A DNA stretch of 64,000 bases from Cloacimonetes bacterium UBA6097. Its GTDB lineage: Bacteria; Cloacimonadota; Cloacimonadia; Cloacimonadales; Cloacimonadaceae. The stretch spans positions 50,309-114,308 of the forward strand of contig DIWV01000013.1 of NCBI GenBank assembly GCA_002435865.1, written 5' to 3'. The notes under the pieces are model-generated. The model worked only from the letters and a program-made list of their open reading frames with translations. It was not told the DNA's origin and ran no database searches. Every line of letters starts with the position of its first letter. Position 1 is the first letter of the stretch. The translations under genes were made by a program, and so were the position numbers. Below are positions 36,635-45,481 of this stretch, piece by piece.

Positions 36635-37162
36635 TTATTTCCGATTAAACATGCCAAGAATGAATCCCAGAACAACTGACCACAAGGCAGCCAGTCCTAT
36701 CTGATAATCTACAGGTAAGCTGAATGTAACGGTATGTGCAGGAATCCAGAACCATATTAATGACAGCATACCTTTATCCAGGTTATTCCAGTTCTTGATT
36801 TTGAGAACGAGGTTATCCAGTATCCTGTGAAAGATAACAAGCAATAATCCGAACTGCAGGTTTATCATTACAGACTTGGTAAAGGCAAAACCTATGCTTC
36901 CAACTTCCATTTGTGGCAGCATGCCGTGTTCCATAATGGCAATTACAAATCCATTAATGCCGACAAATGCATATTTTATACATATTGCCAGAATACTCCA
37001 GACTACCATTTTCCAGAGTGTCATCACAAAACTGAAGGGATATTTAAAGCTTTTTTGAACTATCAGCTTTGAGATGATTTCTCCCAAAGTACCCAATATG
37101 GCAAATTGTATTACCGCCATTAAAATTGGATGTGCTTTTACCAGTTCGATATACAGATTCAT
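36635..37162 (-). CDS. Mpv17/PMP22-like membrane protein
   Basis: A 175-residue membrane protein with about four hydrophobic segments. The C-terminal WFWIPAHTVTFSLPVDYQIGLAALWSVVLGFILGMF closely follows the Mpv17/PMP22 family pattern, and the N-terminal HPILMAVIQFAILGTLGEIISK is also typical. Eukaryotic relatives lie in mitochondria or peroxisomes; bacterial members have no settled role. The gene is 15 bases before comEC and 11 after the first metallophosphoesterase, so probably co-transcribed. Confidence 0.8.
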   Translation of the reverse strand: MNLYIELVKAHPILMAVIQFAILGTLGEIISKLIVQKSFKYPFSFVMTLWKMVVWSILAICIKYAFVGINGFVIAIMEHGMLPQMEVGSIGFAFTKSVMINLQFGLLLVIFHRILDNLVLKIKNWNNLDKGMLSLIWFWIPAHTVTFSLPVDYQIGLAALWSVVLGFILGMFNRK

Positions 37163-37173
37163 CCTATACCTCT

Positions 37174-39879
37174 CTATTTTATCAGAATTAGTTTATGGGA
37201 TATTGAGTTATTGTTATCAGATAATTTTACTAAATATATACCTGACGGACTTATTCTGCCATTATTGTCCTTGCCGTCCCATTGATAATTTTGGTTTCCA
37301 CCAGTTGTCCTACCCTGGTAAATGGTTTTAATCAATTGACCTTTAAGGTTATAAATCTTCAGATTTATGCTTCCCGCTTTGTTTTTGTTGATACTGATAT
37401 TTACGTTTTCTTTGAAGGGATTGGGATAGATTGTATTAAATCTGAGTAGTGTTGGTGTATCACTGTCATCGGAAATTGCAGTTGTGTTAGCCTTTATTGT
37501 AACAGTTACAGTTGAATTAGAAGTAAGATTTACCTTTACATAGCAAATGTTATAATCACCGCTTCTATCTACCTGTTCCAAAACTCCGCCTGTTACTGTA
37601 TATTCAGAATTCCCGGAAGGCATGTTAAACTTAACAACAGAGTTCTCAAAGCTGATAGGTTGAACATTAACCACAACAGCGTGTACACTGTCTGCAATAC
37701 CATAATTATTGGGAGTGAAACTAATCCTGATCTGATTTCCTGTACTGCCTGCGTTGATAGTGGCATAAGGCTGCAGGGTTGTGTTATTGACCCTAATTAT
37801 CCTGTAAGAACGGTTTCCATCACATGTGCTGCGGGTTGAAAGATTATATGGAGTCGAGGATAAAGAACCGCTATCACGGTGTATATGGCCCCAAAGAGCC
37901 ATATTGATGCCTAATGATGATAAATTTAGTTCATCATCAAAGTCATAGTGGTGGAACAAAACCTTGGTTGCTGCTGTCGAAGCAGATAAATCTGCCTGCA
38001 GCCATTGCATCTGTGCATTTGTAAAGCTGTTGGGACCATAAATGCTGTATAAATAATTATCATAATTGTCATAAGCTTCCAGACCGACAAAATGAACAGG
38101 ACCATAATCAAAACTGTAATCCTGTGTATGATACTGCCAGCTTGTGGATGTGTTATCCAGCCAGCTCCAGCCATAATTCTTCCACCAATTTTTACGGGCT
38201 GTACCAACCGGTAAAGGCGGAGTTGACCAACCCCCAATATCATGATTGCCTGCCACCAGATAACAAGGCACTTCCAATTCACCCAGCAGTCTTTTGCTTT
38301 TGGAGTATTCTCTCTGGTTCTGGAACTCTTCCAGAGGTCCCTGGTTAACCAAATCTCCGGTTAGTAATACGAATTCAGGTCTGATAATATTCATGTCACT
38401 AATTACTTCCCTGAAATCAACTGTTTCAGTTGAATCAGTATCCCAACCGATATCGGGATAAAAGATATGACTTGGCATATGTATATCTGTAATATGGGCA
38501 AAATAATAATTTGTCTTTCTGGTTGGTAATACCTGAACAGATTGACGGGTTCGGTCGCTTATCCCTCCCGATGCTGTTACTTTAAGGTCATAGAGCTCAA
38601 ATACGTTAACATTAGGGACTGTTGCAGTCAATATCCAGCGAGGTGGGGTATTGACATACTCAGCATTGGATATAGATAAATTTGCAGTCAGGTTGCCTTT
38701 GGAAAGCTGAGCTGCCCAACCGGTAGTGGTCTGTGGAGCAAGACACTCGATATTCAGGTTTTCACCCGGAATTACAATTGCAGGTATATTTATCAAAGGC
38801 CTCTGTATAACAGAAAGTGTGTCAATTACCTCTCCGCCTGACACTCCAACAGTTATCAAGCCCTGGTTAATAATCATTACAGGGGTATCGTTAAAGGTAA
38901 AATTACTCGCAGTAAAAGAAGTTACACCATCGAGCAGAGTGTTAAAATTCAGGTTTAACAGAGCTCCCTGACCCAATAGAAAGCCATTTGTAACAAAGTT
39001 TATATCCAGGTTTCCGGCATTGGGGGTTACCATAACAGTTCCATTGGAAGACACTGTACCTGCAGTGCTATAGCTGACGTATTCTAAAATAGTTGGATTA
39101 TAACTCACCTGGCATTGGTATGACTGAAATCCCTGTGTCATGGTCAGGTTCGATACATTTATCGGCAGAGTAACGTTTTCATTTACAGGAACCTGCATAA
39201 TCGGCATAGTAATAACCACTCCCTGCGAATTTACAATTACATCTGCCTGTGAGCGTGGATTAATACTATGAATTCCATAAGAATAATTACCAATACCCTT
39301 GATGCTTTCAAAAACAACACCCATTGATATCAGCGCGCCTAAGGTTGCCTGGTCGAAAAAGGTATCAGCAATTCTACAGTTACCACTGCCGTCAGATACT
39401 TCCCATTCACTATACTGATTGATTTCCTGCGTCACCATAGCATTTTGCAACTGTACCAGCACTCCTTCATATTCTTCCCCGGTTGCCTGGGCTGTCGTTA
39501 CAGCTACTGCAGGAGGAACCGGATTGCCGCCACTGATAACATTTACAGCACTTACATTTCTGATTTCAGTAAGCCCGTAATATTCCCATGCCTGTCCGGT
39601 TACTTCCACCAATGAACCCACACTGGGAGAATATGAACTTGTATATATCAAAATCCCTTTCCAGGCTCCGCCTTCCGGCATGGAAATATAGAATCCGTAA
39701 TGTCCAGAATATCCTGTAGCTGTAACAATTCCTGTTGTAGTAACAGTTTGCCCTGCATAAGGAGAGGGATATGTCCCATTGCCGGATTCTGTAGCATATT
39801 GGATCTCATAAATTGTGACTGCCTGTAGTGCACTTAATAGCAGGCAGGTCAGCATTAGTAACATCTTTATCTTTTTCAT
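37174..39879 (-). CDS. Secreted cohesin / calcineurin-like metallophosphoesterase with sorting tail
   Basis: A 901-residue exported protein: signal peptide (1-20), OB-fold-like domain (about 22-185), cohesin-like domain (about 210-345), Ig-like linker, calcineurin-like phosphoesterase (about 455-735) and a sorting tail (IYPNPFKENVNISI, WDGKDNNG, LILIK). The metal motifs are complete: THITDIHMPSH, TGDLVNQG, GNHDIGG, FHHYDF and GHIHRD. It likely cleaves a phosphomonoester or diester outside the cell. Tandem paralogue of the next gene; cohesin fused to a phosphoesterase is unusual. GAGG lies before the ATG. Confidence 0.87.
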   Translation of the reverse strand: MKKIKMLLMLTCLLLSALQAVTIYEIQYATESGNGTYPSPYAGQTVTTTGIVTATGYSGHYGFYISMPEGGAWKGILIYTSSYSPSVGSLVEVTGQAWEYYGLTEIRNVSAVNVISGGNPVPPAVAVTTAQATGEEYEGVLVQLQNAMVTQEINQYSEWEVSDGSGNCRIADTFFDQATLGALISMGVVFESIKGIGNYSYGIHSINPRSQADVIVNSQGVVITMPIMQVPVNENVTLPINVSNLTMTQGFQSYQCQVSYNPTILEYVSYSTAGTVSSNGTVMVTPNAGNLDINFVTNGFLLGQGALLNLNFNTLLDGVTSFTASNFTFNDTPVMIINQGLITVGVSGGEVIDTLSVIQRPLINIPAIVIPGENLNIECLAPQTTTGWAAQLSKGNLTANLSISNAEYVNTPPRWILTATVPNVNVFELYDLKVTASGGISDRTRQSVQVLPTRKTNYYFAHITDIHMPSHIFYPDIGWDTDSTETVDFREVISDMNIIRPEFVLLTGDLVNQGPLEEFQNQREYSKSKRLLGELEVPCYLVAGNHDIGGWSTPPLPVGTARKNWWKNYGWSWLDNTSTSWQYHTQDYSFDYGPVHFVGLEAYDNYDNYLYSIYGPNSFTNAQMQWLQADLSASTAATKVLFHHYDFDDELNLSSLGINMALWGHIHRDSGSLSSTPYNLSTRSTCDGNRSYRIIRVNNTTLQPYATINAGSTGNQIRISFTPNNYGIADSVHAVVVNVQPISFENSVVKFNMPSGNSEYTVTGGVLEQVDRSGDYNICYVKVNLTSNSTVTVTIKANTTAISDDSDTPTLLRFNTIYPNPFKENVNISINKNKAGSINLKIYNLKGQLIKTIYQGRTTGGNQNYQWDGKDNNGRISPSGIYLVKLSDNNNSISHKLILIK

Positions 39880-39913
39880 ACGAACCTCATTGTTCAGACT
39901 ATTTTTTTACTTA

Positions 39914-42580
39914 TCATGGTGTTTCTATTTCAGCAATAATGCGGTAAAACCTTTTATTATAACCGCTTTCGGTATCAATATACTGTGTGTTGGCAGTAGA
40001 ACCAATACTTACAAAACCTGAAAAAGGTTCCGTACTGGCTTCTATAATATAGGATGATACTGTTATGGGGAAGCCATTGATGTCATGCGTAACTGCATTC
40101 CAATTCAGTATTCTGGTTGCTCCTGCACTTGTAACAGAGCATTGAGCAGGTGATAAGGGGATAATATTGTTATTTGCTTTGATAGTAACAGTTGCAGTTG
40201 AAGAAGCACCCAGGTTGACTTTTACGTAACATACATTGTGGTCGCCGCTTATATCTACCTGTTCCAGCACACCGCCCGTGACAGTATAACCTGCATTCCC
40301 GGAAGGCATATTGAATTTTACCACAGCGTTCTCAAAACTGATTGGCTGATTATTTACCAGATAAGCGCTTACGCTGTCTACGGTAACGTAATTATTGGGA
40401 GTAAAGGTAAGTGTGATTTGATTGCCGGCGCTGCCTGCATTTATTGTACTAAGGGGCTGCAAGGTAGTACCGTTGACTTTCACTATGCGGTAAGCCCTGG
40501 CTCCGTCACAGACATTGTCAGTCAATAATTCGTAAGGCTGGGAAGTGATTGAACCGCTGTTTGTATGAGTATGACCACCCAGCGACATATTTAAACCAAG
40601 TGTATTCAGATTTATCTGGTCGCTAAAATCATAATGCTGGAACAATACATTAACAGGTGCATCTGATGCTGCCAAATCTGCCTGCAGCCATTGCATTTGT
40701 CCTGCTGTATAACTATCGGAACCGTACACTTCCGGTAAATAATTGTCATAACTGCCGGTATTGTTATAACCTTCCATGCCTATATAGTGAACAGAACCAT
40801 AGTCAAAACTGAAATCCTGGGTATGATAAGTCCACGATGCTGAAAGATTATCCAGCCAACTCCAGCCAAAGTTTTTCCACCAGAACTTGCGTGAACTTCC
40901 GGCAGGAGGTGGTGTGGGCTGCCATCCGCTGATATCATGATTGCCTGCAATCAGGAATACCGGTACTTCAAACTCGCCCAGAACTCTTTTTGCCTTGGTA
41001 TAAACCCGTAGATTCTGGTAGTCTTCCAGTTCTCCTTCATTGACTAAATCACCTGTTATAAGCACAAATTCCGGCCTGATAACGTTGATATCCTTAATAA
41101 CTTCCCTGAAATCTACCGTTTCTGTTGAATCGGTATCGTAGCCTGTATTGGGTGAAAAAATATGTGTCGGCATGTGCACATCGGTAACCTGGGCAAAGTA
41201 GTAATTCGTCTTTCTGGTTGGTAAAACCTGTACTGAGTGCCGTGTCCTGTCATTAATTCCACACGAGGCTGTTACCCTGAGGTCATATAGTTCAAATACA
41301 TTCACATCAGGAACAGTTGCCGTCAGTATCCAACGGGGTGGAGTAGTTTCATATTGCGCATTGGTAATAGGCACATCGGCAGACAGATTACCCTTGTAAA
41401 GCTGTGCAGTCCAGTCTGTTGTAGTCTGCGGGGCAACACATTCAATTTTAAAAGTCTCTCCCGGCAGCACTATTGCCGGTATATTGATTAGTGGTCTCTG
41501 GATAACTGTTAAGGTATCCAATACCTCTGTGCTAGTGCCATAAACATCAACAGAGCCCTGCGTTACCAGGGTAACAGGAACACTGTCAAAACTGAAATTA
41601 CTTGCTGTTAACGTGGATGAACCTGCTGCAGTAGCACTAAAAGTAAGATTTAACAAAGTTCCCTGCCCAAGTATAGTCCCTGTTGTAGAAAAGGTAACAC
41701 TCAGGTTTCCTGAAGTAGGAGTTACGTTTACTGTTCCTGCTGATGATAGAGTTCCTGTTTTATTATAATTTACGTAACTCAATACTGCTGGATTGAAACC
41801 AAGCTGAAACTGGTAAGTTTGATAATCCTGTGCTGCCGTTAATTCGGATACAACCACAGGAACTATAAACTGATCACTGACATTAGCCTGAAGGTTAGGT
41901 AAAGTAATAGCTACAGCCTGAGAACCAGGCACAACATCATCCGTCGTCCGGGGATTTAAGCTGTAATAACCGTAGGAATAATGTCCTATACCTGTAATGC
42001 CTGTAAATATATTACCTATCGTAACCTGGGAACCGAGATTGGATTGACTGAAGAAATAGCTCTTTATAATGCATTCTCCGCTGCCGTCTGTAACATCCCA
42101 TTCACCATTGCCATCCACTGCCTGCGTTACCTGTGCATTCTGCACCTGTACCAGTACACCTTCATAGGCTTCATTATTGAATTGAGCAGTAGTTACAATA
42201 GTGGGAGCTGGAACCGGATTCCCGGTACTTATTATGTTGTAATCCGAGATATACTGTATTTCTGTGAGACCATTGTACTCATAAACCTGTCCGGTTACTT
42301 CTACTAATGAGCCGATATCAGGATGAAAATCCGTTGTATTGGTATAAATCAGCAGTCCCTTCCAGGCTCCACCTTCCGGCATTGAGATATGAAAACCCCT
42401 GTTGCTGCTGTAGCCTGTGGAAGTTACTATGCCCTGTGTGGTTACATATTGTCCTGCATACAGTGATGGATAAGTTCCGCCACCTGCATTTGTAGTGTAC
42501 TGTATATCGTAAATCGTGACTGCGCTTAGTGTGCTTAGTAATAAACAAATAACCAACAGCAGCAAAAATCTATACTTCAT
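39914..42580 (-). CDS. Secreted cohesin / metallophosphoesterase, paralogue without sorting tail
   Basis: A 888-residue paralogue with the same signal peptide, OB-fold-like, cohesin-like, linker and phosphoesterase modules, similar along nearly its whole length. Metal motifs: VTDVHMPTH, TGDLVNEG, GNHDISG, FQHYDF and GHTHTN, so it should be active; the residue after FQ is the conserved His. The C-terminus differs: the YPNP/WDGKD tail is replaced by a fibronectin-III-like module (NWNAVTHDINGFPITVSSY...YRIIAE) ending ETP. The chosen ATG, two codons inside the longest frame, has AAGGA upstream. Product may be released rather than anchored. Confidence 0.86.
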   Translation of the reverse strand: MKYRFLLLLVICLLLSTLSAVTIYDIQYTTNAGGGTYPSLYAGQYVTTQGIVTSTGYSSNRGFHISMPEGGAWKGLLIYTNTTDFHPDIGSLVEVTGQVYEYNGLTEIQYISDYNIISTGNPVPAPTIVTTAQFNNEAYEGVLVQVQNAQVTQAVDGNGEWDVTDGSGECIIKSYFFSQSNLGSQVTIGNIFTGITGIGHYSYGYYSLNPRTTDDVVPGSQAVAITLPNLQANVSDQFIVPVVVSELTAAQDYQTYQFQLGFNPAVLSYVNYNKTGTLSSAGTVNVTPTSGNLSVTFSTTGTILGQGTLLNLTFSATAAGSSTLTASNFSFDSVPVTLVTQGSVDVYGTSTEVLDTLTVIQRPLINIPAIVLPGETFKIECVAPQTTTDWTAQLYKGNLSADVPITNAQYETTPPRWILTATVPDVNVFELYDLRVTASCGINDRTRHSVQVLPTRKTNYYFAQVTDVHMPTHIFSPNTGYDTDSTETVDFREVIKDINVIRPEFVLITGDLVNEGELEDYQNLRVYTKAKRVLGEFEVPVFLIAGNHDISGWQPTPPPAGSSRKFWWKNFGWSWLDNLSASWTYHTQDFSFDYGSVHYIGMEGYNNTGSYDNYLPEVYGSDSYTAGQMQWLQADLAASDAPVNVLFQHYDFSDQINLNTLGLNMSLGGHTHTNSGSITSQPYELLTDNVCDGARAYRIVKVNGTTLQPLSTINAGSAGNQITLTFTPNNYVTVDSVSAYLVNNQPISFENAVVKFNMPSGNAGYTVTGGVLEQVDISGDHNVCYVKVNLGASSTATVTIKANNNIIPLSPAQCSVTSAGATRILNWNAVTHDINGFPITVSSYIIEASTEPFSGFVSIGSTANTQYIDTESGYNKRFYRIIAEIETP

Positions 42581-42787
42581 AAACATCCTTAACTTACTGA
42601 AAATCTTGGAAATTCCCTTAAATAAAATAAGGGGATATTGTAAAGAAGCAATTTTGCTGCCAATATGTTCATGCCTGACACTGAGAGCAGTTATTAACCT
42701 GATTGTGTTAACCGGGAATGATGGAGAATTAAGACGCAGTCCATCGAAACATAGGTTTAGTGAACTTGTTGCTATATATTTATACTG

Positions 42788-43339
42788 TTATTTACCTGAT
42801 ACTATGGTTTCAACAGCTTTGTATTGGGATGTTACGTCTTTTACTTCAGTTTTAAATTGCTTTCCCGTGGAACTCAGGTATACGTCATTTTCGTAAATTT
42901 TCTCTATCATATAGTCTTCCAGGGAATCAAAGAAATCCAGTCCCAGAAACTCCAGAGAGCTGACAATCCAGCCTGAAAGTCCTGATTTATAGAGTACAAG
43001 CCTTACTTTCAGCCAGCGGTTCCAGGGTATCTGGGTTCCGGTCTGGGCAGTATTGTCACCTGCACTGATGTAGCTGTCCGCATAATAGATAAAAGCACTG
43101 TTATCCCTGTCCCTGATGTCCATGCCGATGTTTGCTCCGGGACCGTTTATCACCCAGATGGCAGAACCCTGAATTGTTTCAGGAATAAAGAAAATCTCTG
43201 TATTGCCCATGATATCGGGATTGGGAACCAGATGCGCAACAGCATCCTGATTGGCATCACTGACCTTTACCTGGGTAGGTTTGTCGTCGCAGCTAATCAA
43301 TAAAAGACAGATGGCAAACACATAAAGCACTTTTTTCAT
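42788..43339 (-). CDS. Lipoprotein of unknown function
   Basis: A 183-residue lipoprotein with signal peptide and lipobox (LLISC, followed by DDKP). The mature part has aromatic strands (AIWVINGPGANIGMDIRDRD, WLKVRLVLYKSG) and a C-terminal segment with several Lys/Val strands; no family is recognised. AGGGGGAG precedes the chosen ATG, 20 codons inside the longest frame. Confidence 0.72.
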   Translation of the reverse strand: MKKVLYVFAICLLLISCDDKPTQVKVSDANQDAVAHLVPNPDIMGNTEIFFIPETIQGSAIWVINGPGANIGMDIRDRDNSAFIYYADSYISAGDNTAQTGTQIPWNRWLKVRLVLYKSGLSGWIVSSLEFLGLDFFDSLEDYMIEKIYENDVYLSSTGKQFKTEVKDVTSQYKAVETIVSGK

Positions 43340-43734
43340 AATCTTCTCCCCCTTATGTATTTTAAGTTCATTTTCGCCTTTATCTGCTAATCCTGTCAAT
43401 CAATTTGTTAAAACTGCCCTTTTCCCATTGGAACAATACCCCTAGCAAGTAAATGAATTTGGACAAGCGGGGACGCATGTCACTACACAAGGACTTATCG
43501 CTTCTCTTTGTGCTTAGTCGATAACCAGTCGATAACCAGTCGATGTCCAGTCGAACAAACATCGACAGGATATCCACAGGATATTGAGATAGCATTGGCA
43601 TGCAAGTATGTTCAATCTCCAGAGTTAATTACCTTTAGAATTGTATCTGTTTACTACTTTTTTATTGCTCCTTGACAGGATTGTACAATCTGATTCAACT
43701 CCTTACAAATAAATTACGAAGTGATAAAGGTAAT
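43340..43734. other. Intergenic region with TCGATAACC hairpin
   Basis: Divergent promoters of the lipoprotein and trmFO must lie here. The middle holds the hairpin repeat listed separately. A TTGACA at 43674 lies 55 bases before trmFO but no clear -10 follows. No gene is seen. Confidence 0.5.
43518..43588. repeat. TCGATAACC-AG modular hairpin, diverged copy (family C)
   Basis: The left half reads TCGATAACC-AG twice, then TCGATGT-CC; the right half has ACATCGA and GGATAT segments. Only TCGATGT/ACATCGA pair exactly; the outer segments are diverged. It is the same element as the clean copy at 58.06 kb. Confidence 0.8.
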
Positions 43735-45033
43735 ATGATAAAAGAGATTTCTATTATCGGAGCAGGTCTTTCCGGCAGTGAAGCAGCTTTGCAACTTGCT
43801 GAAAAAGGCTGGAAAGTTAAGCTTTATGAGATGCGTCCGGGAAAAATGACACCTGCACATCAGACCGATAAATGCGCAGAACTGGTCTGCAGTAATTCCT
43901 TAAAATCACTAAGAACAGATACTGCAGCAGGACTATTGAAAGAAGAACTGAAGCTTTTGGGCTGCAAGCTTCTGGACATTGCTATGGAATATGCTGTTCC
44001 GGCAGGACATGCCCTGGCTGTGGATAGAGAAGCTTTTGCTGAGAAAGTGACTTCCATAATTGAAAATAATCCCGGTATTGAGCTTATCAGGAAAGAAGTA
44101 ACTGCCATTCCTGAAGGGATTGTCATCCTGGCAGGCGGACCTCTTACTTCAGATGCACTGATGCAGGATTTGATTAATAAACTGGGTGAACAGCACCTAT
44201 ACTTCTTTGATGCAATAGCGCCAATTGTCAGTGCTGATTCCTTAGACAGAAGCGTTATCTTTGATAAAAGCCGGTATGATAAAGGCGATGCTGACTATTT
44301 GAACTGCCCTTTTAATAAAGAAGAATACTACGAGTTTGTGGAAGCTCTTCAGCAGGGTGAAAAACATACAGCGCATGAGTTTGAGAACGAGTTCTTCCAC
44401 GATCTTTCCTTTCGCTTTTATGAAAATTGCATGCCCATTGAAGAACTGGCAAGAAGAGGAGTTGATACCCTGCGTTTTGGAGTACTTCGCCCGGTTGGAT
44501 TGGAAGATCCCAGGACAGACAGACGTGCTTTTGCAGTGATGCAGCTAAGGGCAGAAAACGTGGACAGGACTGCTTTTAACCTGGTTGGCTGCCAGACCAT
44601 GCTGAAATATGGCGTGCAAAAGGAAATCTTCCGTAAGATACCGGGCATGCAGAATGCCGAGTTTCTGCGATATGGCTCTATACACCGCAATTCTTATCTT
44701 AATTCACCTTATGTGTTAAACGAAAATCTCTCCCTTAAAGCTATGCCAAATGTCTGGCTGGCAGGACAGTTCAGCGGTGTGGAGGGCTATACTGAGTCCA
44801 TCGCCATGGGACTCTTGGTCGCAATGATTATAGACAGCAGTGTTTCCCTTTTACCCGAAACCACCATTTTAGGGCAATTCTGGCGCAGGCTTATCACACC
44901 TTCCGAACAGCGCTTTCAGCCGGTCAATGCCAACTTCGGACTAATGCCTGAACTGATTGGGATTGACAAAAATAAAAAGAAAACAGAATATGCAAACAGG
45001 GCATTAGAAGACTTACACAACTGGAAAAAATAA
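43735..45033 (+). CDS. trmFO: Methylenetetrahydrofolate-tRNA (uracil-5-)-methyltransferase
   Basis: A 432-residue flavoprotein that makes 5-methyluridine at tRNA position 54 with methylenetetrahydrofolate. Seen: FAD-binding IIGAGLSGSEAALQLAEKG, EMRPGKMTPAHQT, AELVCSNSLKS, DALMQDL, FNLVGCQTMLKYGVQ and QFSGVEGYTESIAMG. The length is typical. I use the internal ATG because AAAGG lies 4 bases upstream and the FAD motif should be near the N-terminus. TrmFO replaces TrmA in many Firmicutes and related lineages. Confidence 0.95.
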   Translation: MIKEISIIGAGLSGSEAALQLAEKGWKVKLYEMRPGKMTPAHQTDKCAELVCSNSLKSLRTDTAAGLLKEELKLLGCKLLDIAMEYAVPAGHALAVDREAFAEKVTSIIENNPGIELIRKEVTAIPEGIVILAGGPLTSDALMQDLINKLGEQHLYFFDAIAPIVSADSLDRSVIFDKSRYDKGDADYLNCPFNKEEYYEFVEALQQGEKHTAHEFENEFFHDLSFRFYENCMPIEELARRGVDTLRFGVLRPVGLEDPRTDRRAFAVMQLRAENVDRTAFNLVGCQTMLKYGVQKEIFRKIPGMQNAEFLRYGSIHRNSYLNSPYVLNENLSLKAMPNVWLAGQFSGVEGYTESIAMGLLVAMIIDSSVSLLPETTILGQFWRRLITPSEQRFQPVNANFGLMPELIGIDKNKKKTEYANRALEDLHNWKK

Positions 45034-45043
45034 GGGGAGTATT

Positions 45044-45379
45044 ATGGAAAAACTGATTGCAGCCTGCGGTATCGACTGCAGTGAATGTGAAGCCAGAAAA
45101 GCAACCATGGAGAACGATAACGAACAAAGAGCTGCTGTTGCAGAGAAATGGTCTCAACAGTATGATGCCAATCTCACAGCAGAACATATCAATTGCAACG
45201 GATGCATGGAACCGGGAGTGCATTTCGGGCACTGCAATGAGTGTGATTACCGTCATTGTGTGCGCAGCAAGGGTCTGAGGAATTGTTCTGAATGCAGTGA
45301 TTATTCCTGCGAGATGTTAAGCACTTTTCATGGTTATGTACCTTCCGCCAAAGCCAATCTGGAGGAACTCAGAAAGTAG
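45044..45379 (+). CDS. DUF3795-type Cys-rich protein
   Basis: A 111-residue protein with the DUF3795 pattern: AACGIDCSECEA near the N-terminus, CNGCMEPG, CNECDYRHCVRSKG and NCSECSDYSC. Ten or more Cys suggest zinc or iron-sulfur binding. Function unknown. Ribosome binding site GGGGAG is good, 10 bases after trmFO, so co-transcribed. Confidence 0.85.
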   Translation: MEKLIAACGIDCSECEARKATMENDNEQRAAVAEKWSQQYDANLTAEHINCNGCMEPGVHFGHCNECDYRHCVRSKGLRNCSECSDYSCEMLSTFHGYVPSAKANLEELRK

Positions 45380-45481
45380 CTGTATCCTCATCCAAACAAG
45401 TTGTGGTTGACTTTCTTCCCTGCTTGAAAAATGTTAACAAAACATAAGTGCTGAATTCCACTTAAAAAAGAGGTTTTGTCC

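Noticed and set aside
42516..42896. A + strand frame of 126 codons
   Set aside because: Antisense to the 3' end of the lipoprotein gene and the start of the phosphoesterase gene; no family features.
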